From Pelomonas sp036404855 (lineage in GTDB: Bacteria; Pseudomonadota; Gammaproteobacteria; Burkholderiales; Burkholderiaceae_C), in contig NZ_DASWYS010000168.1 of assembly GCF_036404855.1 (NCBI RefSeq), positions 1 through 36,758 on the forward strand: DNA of 36,758 nucleotides, in the 5' to 3' direction. The notes under the pieces were generated by a model. The model saw only the letters and a program-made list of their open reading frames with translations, ran no database searches and was not told the DNA's origin. A program made the translations under genes and the position numbers. How positions within the stretch are numbered: the stretch's first letter is position 1; every line of letters starts with the position of its first letter. Positions 16,295 through 23,298 of the stretch are shown here, one piece after another.

Positions 16295-17359
16295 CTAACG
16301 GATTTTCTGGAGCTCCAGTCGTCCGCCCACTTCGTGCACATTCAGACCGTAGAGCAGTGCCAACCCATGGGCGAACGCTTCGCTGTCCCCGGTCCTGTAG
16401 ACGCCGCTGATGAGGTGCTTCGCTTCACTGACCTCGCTGGACAACACGATCTGTGTTCGGCTGTAGCGATTGAACTCCGCGACGGCATCGGCAAGCGGTG
16501 TAGCGTCGAAGACGGCCTCGCGACGCTGCCAGGCCGTGACGCGATCCATGTTTGGTCGATCCAACTTTGATTCGACTGCGAGCTCAGCCAGGTGGGTTGA
16601 GTGTTGGAGAGTCAACCGATCGCCGGGCTTGAGCTTCACAGCCTGTTGAGGAGCACGGCCGCCCCCTCCCCCGGCTGCCTGACGCACATCCACCTGGCCC
16701 TCGATGAGGGTCACCGTGAGCTCATCAGCCTTCTTCGGCCCATCAGAGAAGCGGACCGAGAACACTGTTCCGACGGCAACAACCTCGCTGTCGGCGACGC
16801 GCACGACAAAAGGCCTCGAAGCATCCTTGGCGACCTCGAACAGTGCTTCGCCTGCATTGACCTGCACTGTCCGCTGCTTCGAGCCGAAATCTATGCGTGC
16901 ATCGGAGGCGGTGTTCAAGAGCAGTCGCGTGCCATCTTCAAGCACGACCGAGCGTTGCTCCCCAACTGCGGTGACATAGTGGTACTGCTCGCGCCATTGT
17001 TGGAACAGGATCGCACTGGCAGCGACAAGCAGACCCAGTCCTGCCGCCCCTCCCCAACGCCAAGCCGCGCTGCGGCTGCGCTTGACTCTTTGGTTCTCTC
17101 GTTCTGTCGCCCGCGCGAAAGCCTGTGCAGCCTGAGTACCCGGGATGGCCTGCCAGATGTCCGTCATCTTCTCAAAGGCCTCGCGGTGGGCCGGCGACAG
17201 CTTTTGCCAGGCGCGGAAGTCATCTTCCATCTCCGGACTGCGGTCTGGCCCGTGAAGGCTCGCAATCCACGCCGCAGCCTCGGCGGCAATCTCGGCTGTC
17301 ACCTTCTCTCGGCCATGGGAGCTCTGGCCACCGTCAGCGCCTGGTTCAGGACGGCTCAT
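16295..17359 (-). CDS. fecR: FecR-type anti-sigma factor
   Basis: 354-residue inner-membrane anti-sigma regulator. A cytoplasmic N-terminal segment (EIAAEAAAWIASLHGPDRS, FRAWQKLSPAHREAFEKMTDIW) binds the sigma factor. One membrane helix follows (GLGLLVAASAILFQQW, about residues 105-120), then the periplasmic FecR domain (GEQRSVVLEDGTRLLLNTAS, GEALFEVAKDASRPFVV) and a C-terminal STN-contacting domain (FNRYSRTQIVLSS, HLISGVYRTGD). An Ala/Gly-rich insert (RQAAGGGGGRAPQQ) interrupts the periplasmic part. The ATG at 17359 overlaps the sigma stop (ATGA), indicating coupled synthesis with its target. It should relay the receptor state to the sigma factor. Confidence 0.9.
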   Translation of the reverse strand: MSRPEPGADGGQSSHGREKVTAEIAAEAAAWIASLHGPDRSPEMEDDFRAWQKLSPAHREAFEKMTDIWQAIPGTQAAQAFARATERENQRVKRSRSAAWRWGGAAGLGLLVAASAILFQQWREQYHYVTAVGEQRSVVLEDGTRLLLNTASDARIDFGSKQRTVQVNAGEALFEVAKDASRPFVVRVADSEVVAVGTVFSVRFSDGPKKADELTVTLIEGQVDVRQAAGGGGGRAPQQAVKLKPGDRLTLQHSTHLAELAVESKLDRPNMDRVTAWQRREAVFDATPLADAVAEFNRYSRTQIVLSSEVSEAKHLISGVYRTGDSEAFAHGLALLYGLNVHEVGGRLELQKIR

Positions 17360-17841
17360 GGATACCAGCCATGCATCCAACCTGCAATCTTGAACATTGC
17401 TGTCGACACTTGATGGTGAACCGTGCTGCCGTTCAGACCATGCTTGCGCGCAATCTCCTTGAACGTCAGACCGTGCACGTGATACTCCAAGACCATCTGC
17501 CGCGCCCGACCATCAAGGCGTCCCAGGCAAACATCCATGCGCTCGATGCGCTCTCGGCCAAGAACGCCGGCCTCAATGCTCGGCTGTGGGTCAATGATCT
17601 CCACATCCTCTGGCTGAACCTCATCACCACGAGATTGTTTGATCCGGTGCGCATCGATGGAGAGATTGAGAGCCGTCTTCATGAATAGGGCCTTCGGATT
17701 GTCGATGCGATTCGCTTTCGCGAAGGCGCTCATGCGAATGTAGGCTTCCTGCATGAAATCTTCCGCATCCTGCGCCGAACGGCCACGCCTCAAAAGCATG
17801 GCCTTCGTTTCGGAGAATACCTTCCGCCAGTCGATGTTCAT
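17356..17841 (-). CDS. fecI: FecI-type ECF sigma factor
   Basis: 161-residue extracytoplasmic-function sigma factor, the usual two-domain size. Region 2 is visible as SAQDAEDFMQEAYIRMSAFA and NPKALFMKTALNLSIDAHR. Region 4 is visible as LDGRARQMVLEYHVHGLTFKEIARKHGLNGSTVHHQV, with a clear helix-turn-helix. It likely directs transcription of the receptor and isopeptidase genes when FecR releases it. It starts 11 bases after the Mutator-like gene ends and overlaps the anti-sigma gene. No consensus ECF promoter was identified by eye near 16217-16294 or 18675-18720. Confidence 0.92.
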   Translation of the reverse strand: MNIDWRKVFSETKAMLLRRGRSAQDAEDFMQEAYIRMSAFAKANRIDNPKALFMKTALNLSIDAHRIKQSRGDEVQPEDVEIIDPQPSIEAGVLGRERIERMDVCLGRLDGRARQMVLEYHVHGLTFKEIARKHGLNGSTVHHQVSTAMFKIAGWMHGWYP

Positions 17842-17852
17842 GGCAATACCCT

Positions 17853-18674
17853 TCAGGCCAACGTAGGTGTGCCTACAGCCGCGCCAAGCCCCTGCGCGAG
17901 TGGGCTGGACTGCGATCCGAAAGCGTCGCGCGCCAAGTGCGCGGCTTCGGCTTCACGCATCTGTCGTTGGTCTGCCCGCAGCAGCCAATCAACAACATAA
18001 TCGAACACATCAGCGGAATCAACGAACGGGCCATGCCGGCGGATCGCCCTCACCAAGCGCTCCTGCATCCGGATCGCGGTCCGATCCAGCGAGCTCGCCA
18101 ACTGACGGTACGGCTCCGGCAGCGCAAAGAGCCGCTGAAATCCTGCTACGGCTTCATCCCACTGCTGCAGGATCGCCTGGTACTTTCGCCGAAGATCCTC
18201 GCTGGATATTTCGGCAGCAAACACAGCCGCCGGATCGCCGCTCGGATCATCAGGCCGGGCCCGAAGAAGTTGCTCCACGGCAGGCCGGTCCATCGGTCTC
18301 GCCGCGCCGAGTGCTTCGGCGATCACCTGCTCAATGGCCGGATATGCCGCGCCACCCCGGAACGCGCGTTGGAACTCCGCCTCGAAGTCGCCGAGATCGC
18401 CGAGGCCACAGCGGAGGAACTCAACGCCGCGATTGTGCAGATCGGCGAACACCACCGCTGGCATGGCGGACAGGCCATCCAAGCTCCATACACCCAGGAT
18501 CTCGCTCTCGCCTTTAGCCAAACAGCCGAGCGCCCAACAGATCGTTCGGCTCTCCGATGCGTCGCCCTGCGGCGAGAGCCTAGCAATGGTGCTGAACACG
18601 ACTGCAGCGTATCGGCGGCACAGCGGGTGGCTTAGCCACCTCTCGCGCCGCACGCTGGGATCACGATTCCTCAT
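17853..18674 (-). CDS. Mutator/IS256 transposase-derived protein, catalytic site lost
   Basis: 273-residue protein with the layout of a Mutator (IS256) transposase but without its catalytic acids. ILGVWSLDGLSAMPAVVFADLHNRGVEFL matches the family stretch E-I-L-G-x followed by L-x-x-R-G-V. QQWDEAVAGFQRLFALPEPYRQLAS matches the W and L-F segment before the last catalytic residue. Where the family has the first aspartate the sequence reads AVVFSTIARL, and where it has N-A-I-E the sequence reads DRTAIRMQERL. An N-terminal DNA-binding part is short. The start at 18674 has a strong GAGGAG seven bases upstream; a longer reading to 18806 would overlap the palindrome. It heads the sigma and anti-sigma operon, so it is probably a domesticated regulator rather than a mobile gene. 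Confidence 0.6.
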   Translation of the reverse strand: MRNRDPSVRRERWLSHPLCRRYAAVVFSTIARLSPQGDASESRTICWALGCLAKGESEILGVWSLDGLSAMPAVVFADLHNRGVEFLRCGLGDLGDFEAEFQRAFRGGAAYPAIEQVIAEALGAARPMDRPAVEQLLRARPDDPSGDPAAVFAAEISSEDLRRKYQAILQQWDEAVAGFQRLFALPEPYRQLASSLDRTAIRMQERLVRAIRRHGPFVDSADVFDYVVDWLLRADQRQMREAEAAHLARDAFGSQSSPLAQGLGAAVGTPTLA

Positions 18675-18778
18675 TGCGCTACTCCTCAATCTGGAACGCA
18701 GACACACATGAAAGGCATGCGTCTCTGGGCCGTGGAATTGCTTTCGCCATTGGGTCATCACCCGAGGTCGCTTTGTAC

Positions 18779-18800
18779 CATATATGCGGGTGCATATATG
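18779..18800. promoter_or_regulatory. Perfect palindrome upstream of first XRE gene
   Basis: CATATATGC and GCATATATG form a perfect 9-base inverted repeat around GGGT. It lies in the 151-base divergent region between the Mutator-like/sigma operon and the first XRE gene. A near copy sits at 19113-19134 before the second XRE gene. The shared core suggests an operator bound by one or both XRE proteins, which could also control the lasso sensing operon. Confidence 0.65.
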
Positions 18801-18825
18801 CATCACTTTTCAGACAGTCCTAGGC

Positions 18826-19077
18826 ATGAGGACGGCACAGGACTCTCGCGTGATCAAGGCAGCTGCGGCGGAGATAAAGGCGCTTCGCGGACAGCTGGAT
18901 ATCAGCCAGGAAGAGCTGGCTCATCGTGCGGGCGTGAACCGCTCCTTCGTCGCAAAAGTCGAGATAGCCCGGTCACAGCCCACGATTGCCGTCCTTGTGA
19001 GGATCGCAGAAGGTCTCGAGACTGACGCGGCAGCGCTCGTCCAATCGATCGTGCGACGGAGCAGGCGCGAGCGATAG
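18826..19077 (+). CDS. XRE-family helix-turn-helix regulator, copy 1
   Basis: 83-residue single-domain DNA-binding protein. The Cro/CI-type helix-turn-helix is clear: LDISQEELAHRAGVNRSFVAKVEIARSQPTIAVLVRIAEGL. The ATG at 18826 (MRTAQDSRVIKAAAAEIK) aligns with the start of its neighbour, which shares most residues, so the two are tandem duplicates. The earlier in-frame start at 18784 lies inside the palindrome and is unlikely. It is divergent from the lasso sensing operon, with the palindrome between, so it is a candidate repressor of both directions. Confidence 0.85.
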   Translation: MRTAQDSRVIKAAAAEIKALRGQLDISQEELAHRAGVNRSFVAKVEIARSQPTIAVLVRIAEGLETDAAALVQSIVRRSRRER

Positions 19078-19112
19078 TTCGTTGAGCTTCTGCCGGCGGC
19101 ATGCTTTTGCAC

Positions 19113-19134
19113 CAGATATGCGGGTGCACATGTG
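19113..19134. promoter_or_regulatory. Imperfect palindrome upstream of second XRE gene
   Basis: CAGATATGC, GGGT, GCACATGTG: the same layout as the perfect copy at 18779-18800, with 7 of 9 arm positions still paired. Flanking bases are also shared (TTG-pyrimidine-ACCA before it). It lies in the 82-base gap before the second XRE start at 19160, as the first copy lies before the first gene. Confidence 0.6.
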
Positions 19135-19159
19135 AGCCCATGAATCGAGCATCCTTCCC

Positions 19160-19411
19160 ATGGGGAAGGAACATGACACACGCATAGTCAAGGCTGCGGC
19201 CGCAGAGATCAAGTCGCGCCGTGCTCGCATTGATATCAATCAGGAAGAGCTCGCGCATCGGGCAGATGTTCACCGCTCGTACATCGCCCGCCTGGAAGTC
19301 GGTCAGTCCCAGCCGACCCTCGCAGTCTTCATTCGGATCGCAAGAGCACTTGAGGCAGATCCTGCCGAGGTCCTGGGTGCGATCGTGAAGCGCAGCAAAC
19401 GCGAGTCGTAG
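19160..19411 (+). CDS. XRE-family helix-turn-helix regulator, copy 2
   Basis: 83-residue paralogue of the preceding gene; both share the stretch RIVKAAAAEIK or VIKAAAAEIK at the start and the core SQEELAHRA or NQEELAHRA, with a well-formed helix-turn-helix (DINQEELAHRADVHRSYIARLEVGQSQPTLAVFIRIARAL). No clear Shine-Dalgarno precedes the ATG at 19160, so the start is supported mainly by alignment to copy 1. Its own palindrome upstream suggests that both copies use similar operators. It probably acts as a small repressor on a mobile element; the target is not proven. Confidence 0.85.
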   Translation: MGKEHDTRIVKAAAAEIKSRRARIDINQEELAHRADVHRSYIARLEVGQSQPTLAVFIRIARALEADPAEVLGAIVKRSKRES

Positions 19412-19509
19412 CCGCGAGTCATACCAGAGCCGTATTCACGTCCAAATCTAGACGCCAGTCGTGAACCCGGGATGCCTATGCTCCGTGCATGCAGGCGCTG
19501 GAGCGAACG

Positions 19510-19740
19510 ATGAGTGCATCCCGTACCGAAACGGTGGTGAGCCGCCTCCATGGCGACTCGGCTGACACCCAAAGGCTCGCAAAGGTTCGCGAACGTACCG
19601 GCCTCAGCAGATCGACCATCTATCGCCTGATCTCCAGAGGCGCCTTCCCGGGGGCCGTACAGCTGACCACTCGCGCGATTGGATGGCGCAAGGTCGACAT
19701 TGACGCCTGGCTGAAGGCGCGCCCCAAGGCTGCTCGCTGA
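19510..19740 (+). CDS. AlpA-family regulator (excisionase-like HTH)
   Basis: 76-residue protein with the AlpA/MerR-like fold: VRERTGLSRSTIYRLISRGAFPGAVQLTTRAIGWRKVDIDAWLKAR. This pattern is typical of phage- or integrative-element regulators that switch on an integrase or act in excision. The ATG at 19510 has GGAG six bases upstream; an earlier ATG at 19489 would add seven residues and lacks such a site. It follows the XRE pair by about 100 bases. No integrase gene is in the window, so its target may lie outside it. Confidence 0.85.
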   Translation: MSASRTETVVSRLHGDSADTQRLAKVRERTGLSRSTIYRLISRGAFPGAVQLTTRAIGWRKVDIDAWLKARPKAAR

Positions 19741-20264
19741 TTCGCTGGCGACGCATCTACCTTCAGTCCGATCCGTCTGGGAAGGCTGCGCCCTCTACGC
19801 CAGGCAGCGTCGGTACGGCGCTGAGGCTGTATCAAAGGCGGCATAACTTCTCGCGCCTTGCGCGCGTCAAACGCTGGCGTACGGACCCAGTGAGGCAAAC
19901 ACCTGCCGCCGATCGCTGACGACTGAAACAGATCGTAAAGATGCACTGGGCCAAAGAAGTCACTCGGCCCCAGTGGACGAAGGAGCACGGCGGATCTTTG
20001 AATGTTTCGACCTATCGAAAACCCTATTCCCCATGAGAACATAACTTAGCGTCAAAGCGGGCGTTCGGGTCTTCGGCTCTGCAGTGGCCGATGAAAAACA
20101 CAGAGCCCCCTCAGCGGAGCTTATCCGCGTTGCCTGCTTGCGCTACCGCCTGATCTAGACAACCGCACAAGAACGGTCTGCAATTCGTTCGGGGCCTTTC
20201 AAACGCTGCTTCAAACCTGCCAACAGAGCGGTTGAAGCTTGGCGTTCCCGCAGGGAGACAGGGG
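19741..20264. other. 524-base stretch without a convincing gene
   Basis: No reading frame here has a good start, codon pattern or recognisable motif. A minus-strand frame of 140 codons (19620-20042) runs into the AlpA gene antisense and is not credible. Base composition is visibly lower in GC around 19995-20060 than in the flanks. Two near copies of TTCAAAC followed by TGC lie close together near 20199-20220. It may hold remnants of an older mobile element or the promoter of the next gene. Confidence 0.5.
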
Positions 20265-20708
20265 ATGGATTCGAAAGAACCTGATGATTCCGCCGACGAA
20301 CGCGCCCATCGTTGCGCCGTTTTTCGGGCCTCGCACAAGCGGCTCGACCCGATCGATGGGCCTCGGGTTCTTGGCGCGAAGCGCTATGCCCTTCAGGCCC
20401 AGAAGCGACGTCAGGCAGTGGTTGACTGGCACGTCGGACTTTTCAGGACCGAGCCTGGCAGCGGCAGATGCCTGCTGATCTCGACTGACGGCACGGTCGC
20501 GTTCGCAATCAGCCGCACCGCATCAGGATTGTTCGTCGAGAAGCGATCCTGCCCGATCATCGGACCGCGAACTGCCCACGCGACTGTCTTCATGAACGAG
20601 TCGACTTTCGACCATTGGTGCGACATCGAGCCGACCCGTTTCGAGGATCCATTGCTGTGCGACCAGCTTCGCCGCCGCGGCCATGAGCTCTTCGGCACGC
20701 CCGTCTGA
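20265..20708 (+). CDS. Hypothetical protein upstream of LuxR-type regulator
   Basis: 147-residue protein I do not recognise. It is soluble in appearance, with no signal peptide or membrane segment. The N-terminus is charged and acidic (MDSKEPDDSADERAHRC), the middle is likely beta-rich (RCLLISTDGTVAFAISRTASGLFVEK), and a C-terminal stretch has several aromatic and cysteine residues (FDHWCDIEPTRFEDPLLCDQL). The ATG at 20265 is chosen because AGGGAG lies seven bases upstream. The stop is one base before the LuxR-type start, so the two are co-transcribed. It shows none of the conserved pattern of an acyl-homoserine-lactone synthase. Confidence 0.7.
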   Translation: MDSKEPDDSADERAHRCAVFRASHKRLDPIDGPRVLGAKRYALQAQKRRQAVVDWHVGLFRTEPGSGRCLLISTDGTVAFAISRTASGLFVEKRSCPIIGPRTAHATVFMNESTFDHWCDIEPTRFEDPLLCDQLRRRGHELFGTPV

Positions 20709-20709
20709 C

Positions 20710-21462
20710 ATGACCGCACAAGCGGTGCTGCAGGACGCATCGACCGATGCCGCGCGAATCCTGGCGCTTCTGCCAGGCATCCGCCGCGCCGCGACCCCGG
20801 AGCAAGCGCTTGAGTTGCTTTGTCAGGTCGTCCGGATGATCGGTGCCGGGTCCGGTGTTTTCCTCAGCGCGATCAAGGATGACGCGTCACGATCTTCGAT
20901 CCGATCACTTCTGGCCTGCGACCCGCAGTGGGTCGTCGAGTACTCGCGCATCGACTGGCACGACGGAGACCCCTGGTTGAGGCACGCGCTGGAAAACCAA
21001 ACACCCATCAACGGCTCCGAGATCTCAGTGCGTCCCAGCGAAGAAGCGTTCATCCAAAGGTCATCGGCCCTGGGTTTCGCGTCCTCGATCATCGTTCCAG
21101 CCCCCACGAGCCTTGGGGCGGCACGCTTCGGAGTATTGATCCTCGGTTCGAGCCAACCTGGGCACTTCGATCGCGAGGATCAGGGGTTGATTCAGATCGT
21201 TGCCCGTGCCCTCGCAATGGAGATCCACGAGTGGCTGCTGCAAGCTGCTCGCGAGAACCTCTTGGAAAGATCACGTCTGACGCCTGTGGAGATCGACCTG
21301 CTTCGCCACGAGGCGGCAGGCCACACCAGCAAGATGATCGCCGCCGCGTCCAACGTGAAATCGCAGACCGTGGACTGCTGGTTCCAACGTGTCAACGCGA
21401 AGCTCAACGCACCGGACCGTCGGACGGCAATGCGGGTGGCCCGCCTGTACGGCGTGATCTGA
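20710..21462 (+). CDS. LuxR-family regulator with autoinducer-binding-like domain
   Basis: 250-residue LuxR-type regulator. The N-terminal part resembles an autoinducer-binding domain (WVVEYSRIDWHDGDPWLRHAL, TPINGSEISV, FASSIIVPAPTSLGAARFGVLILGSS). The C-terminal helix-turn-helix has the LuxR layout (LTPVEIDLLRHEAAGHTSKMIAAASNVKSQTVDCWFQRVNAKLNAPDRRTAM). The ATG at 20710 is one base after the previous stop. No LuxI-type gene is in the window, so it is an orphan or uses a signal made elsewhere. It lies 124 bases before the secretion operon and could control conjugation genes by cell density. Confidence 0.85.
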   Translation: MTAQAVLQDASTDAARILALLPGIRRAATPEQALELLCQVVRMIGAGSGVFLSAIKDDASRSSIRSLLACDPQWVVEYSRIDWHDGDPWLRHALENQTPINGSEISVRPSEEAFIQRSSALGFASSIIVPAPTSLGAARFGVLILGSSQPGHFDREDQGLIQIVARALAMEIHEWLLQAARENLLERSRLTPVEIDLLRHEAAGHTSKMIAAASNVKSQTVDCWFQRVNAKLNAPDRRTAMRVARLYGVI

Positions 21463-21586
21463 CGAGCGCATCGCGATTCGGGCGCGAATCCAGCGCCTAA
21501 CCACCTGTTCCGTGTATCTAGATTTTCCTCATGGCTCTCGGGCCCCGACGGAGCGAATGCAAGTCGCCCCCTAGAGGAGGTTGATC

Positions 21587-22153
21587 ATGTCGAAGCTGCT
21601 GAAGTGGATGGCGCGCCCCGCGAGCTGCGATGGCGAAACGCTGTTCGTGCTTCTCAATCAGCAGCATCTGCGCGTCTGCTGCCTCGCCATGGGCATCGCA
21701 CTGGCGGCCTCCCTGCCCGCTTATGCGGTCGACGGCTGCCAGGTTTTGCTGTGCCTGGCCGCGCCCAACTGGCGATGCCTCTCCCCCTGCATGCCGCCCG
21801 TCACCCAGATGCGCCGCGACGTGGCTCGCGGCATGCCATTTCCTGCCTGCGCCGCGGGCAGCGCAGGCAACCCGGCATCCCTTCGCTGGTCGGGCGCACC
21901 ATCGTTCTGTCCTTCCCAGTACATGCGCACCTTCGATGACCGGACCGGCCCCATCGACACCTGCGACTACAGCGGCACGATCTCGGTGACGTTCCAGGAC
22001 ATGCCGTTCTCGCCAACCTCGGCGTCGGACGCCGGAGACATCGTCCCGGAATCCCCCCCGACCGCCGAGGCTCAACTCGGAGCCTGGGACGCCGAGTTCG
22101 AAGCCGACTGCGTCACCCGGCACGCCGCGCAGCCGGTCCTCAGGTCGAACTGA
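21587..22153 (+). CDS. trbM: TrbM/KikA-family conjugal transfer protein
   Basis: 188-residue exported, cysteine-rich protein opening the secretion operon. The N-terminus has a long basic lead-in, then a hydrophobic signal (RVCCLAMGIALAASLPAYA). The mature part starts VDGCQVLLCLAAPNWRCLSPC and has eight cysteines in all, consistent with disulfides in the periplasm and with the TrbM family. TrbM proteins are needed for some conjugation systems, but their exact role is poorly defined. The ATG at 21587 has a perfect AGGAGG six bases upstream; an in-frame start two codons earlier is weaker. An AT-rich stretch near 21515-21532 may hold the operon promoter. Confidence 0.75.
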   Translation: MSKLLKWMARPASCDGETLFVLLNQQHLRVCCLAMGIALAASLPAYAVDGCQVLLCLAAPNWRCLSPCMPPVTQMRRDVARGMPFPACAAGSAGNPASLRWSGAPSFCPSQYMRTFDDRTGPIDTCDYSGTISVTFQDMPFSPTSASDAGDIVPESPPTAEAQLGAWDAEFEADCVTRHAAQPVLRSN

Positions 22154-22161
22154 GCGCGCCC

Positions 22162-22665
22162 ATGGATGCGTCAGCTTTCCTCGGTCTTGTGGCGACATGC
22201 GCCCCGGCCGTGCATGTCGACACCGCCCGCGCCCTCGTGCAGGTCGAGAGTGCCTTCAACCCATGGGCGCTGGGCGTCGTCGGCGGCCGGCTCCTGCGAC
22301 AGCCGAAGACCCGCGCCGAAGCCATCGTCACTGCGCGCGCCTTGCGGGCGGCGGGCTGGAACTTCAGCCTCGGGCTTGGGCAGATCAATGTCCGCAACCT
22401 GGCGAGGCTCGGACTGTCGCTCGAGTCGGCACTCGACCCGTGCAGGAACTTGCAGGCCATGCAATCGGTGCTTTCCAAGTGCTTCGACCAGGCCCGCGCG
22501 ATAGCGCCCCATTCACCGTCGCAGCAGGTCCTTCGCAGAGCGCTGTCCTGCTACTACAGCGGCAACTTCGACACCGGCTTTCGTCATGGCTACGTCGGCA
22601 AGGTTGTCGTCGCAGCCAGGAGCGGGACCTCGCCCTCCACTGTCTTTACCCAGGAGAAGTCATGA
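22162..22665 (+). CDS. virB1: VirB1-type lytic transglycosylase
   Basis: 167-residue VirB1-like muramidase that opens peptidoglycan for secretion-channel assembly. The catalytic glutamate is Glu29 in LVQVESAFNPWALGVV, and the conserved LGLGQINVRNL and ALSCYYSGNF segments of lysozyme-like transglycosylases follow. No long signal peptide is seen; the N-terminus is short and moderately hydrophobic. It overlaps the pilin gene by 4 bases (ATGA), so translation is coupled. It is second in the operon after trbM. Confidence 0.88.
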   Translation: MDASAFLGLVATCAPAVHVDTARALVQVESAFNPWALGVVGGRLLRQPKTRAEAIVTARALRAAGWNFSLGLGQINVRNLARLGLSLESALDPCRNLQAMQSVLSKCFDQARAIAPHSPSQQVLRRALSCYYSGNFDTGFRHGYVGKVVVAARSGTSPSTVFTQEKS

Positions 22666-22952
22666 ACCGCATTGCTCCCCTGAAGCGCGCCGGGTTGGCG
22701 CTCACGCCGGTGCTTCTGATTCTGGCGCACCAAGCCGTCATGGCACAGGGCTTCGAGAAGATCAACACGACCACCAACAACGTGGTGACGATCCTGGTGA
22801 CCATCGCGGTCGCCGTCGTCACCGCAGCCATCATGTGGGCCGGCTTCAAGATGATCTTCCAGGCCGCCCGGCTCGCCGACGTCGCCAACATTCTGTTCGG
22901 CGGCACGCTGATCGGTGGCGCGAGCGCCATGGCAGCTTTCATCGTCTCTTGA
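22662..22952 (+). CDS. virB2: VirB2-type major pilin
   Basis: 96-residue pilin precursor. A signal peptide (MNRIAPLKRAGLALTPVLLI, ending VMAQ) is followed by two hydrophobic segments (NVVTILVTIAVAVVTAAIMW and ANILFGGTLIGGASAMAAFIV) joined by a short loop with F-Q-A-A-R, the standard VirB2/TrbC plan. It is the major pilus subunit. The ATG at 22662 overlaps the virB1 stop and has CAGGAGAAG upstream. Longer in-frame readings from 22197 run through virB1. Confidence 0.88.
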   Translation: MNRIAPLKRAGLALTPVLLILAHQAVMAQGFEKINTTTNNVVTILVTIAVAVVTAAIMWAGFKMIFQAARLADVANILFGGTLIGGASAMAAFIVS

Positions 22953-22965
22953 GCGAGACCAGGCC

Positions 22966-23298
22966 ATGCACGCCGAAGTCATCTACAAGGGTGCGACGCG
23001 GCCTGCGATGAAGCTGGGCATTCCGCTCGTGCCACTGGTCGTGTTGTTCGGCGCCGGCATGCTGATTGTCCTGTGGTGCGGTGTACTCGCCAGCTGGTGG
23101 CTCTCATTCTGCGTTGCCCTGGCGATCGCGCCCGCCCTGCTCTGGATGCGCTTCGTGACGGCCAAGGACGACCAGCGCCTGCGCCAGCTGCTCGTCGCAC
23201 TGAAGCTGCGGCTGCATGACCGCAACCGCCGGCTCTGGCGCGCGCGCAGCTACTCACCCACCCTCTATCGGGGAGCCCGCGATGCTTGGCATGCATGA
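22966..23298 (+). CDS. virB3: VirB3-type inner-membrane protein
   Basis: 110-residue inner-membrane component. It has the short N-terminal segment YKGATRPAMKLGIPLVPL typical of VirB3, two adjacent membrane helices (VLFGAGMLIVLWCGVL and WWLSFCVALAIAPALLW), and a basic cytoplasmic tail. The ATG at 22966 is 13 bases after the pilin stop. Its 3' end overlaps virB4 by 17 bases. VirB3 works with VirB4 in pilus biogenesis; in some systems the two are fused, here they are separate. Confidence 0.85.
   Translation: MHAEVIYKGATRPAMKLGIPLVPLVVLFGAGMLIVLWCGVLASWWLSFCVALAIAPALLWMRFVTAKDDQRLRQLLVALKLRLHDRNRRLWRARSYSPTLYRGARDAWHA

Noticed and set aside
19620..20042. 140-codon minus-strand frame
   Set aside because: It overlaps the AlpA-like gene antisense, has no ribosome site that I can see and matches no family.
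20265..20708. A LuxI-type synthase beside the LuxR-type regulator
   Set aside because: The protein lacks the conserved residues and layout of acyl-homoserine-lactone synthases.
21475..21490. Inverted repeat GATTCG, GGCG, CGAATC after the LuxR-type gene
   Set aside because: Only a 6-base stem with no T tract; too weak to call a terminator or a lux box.
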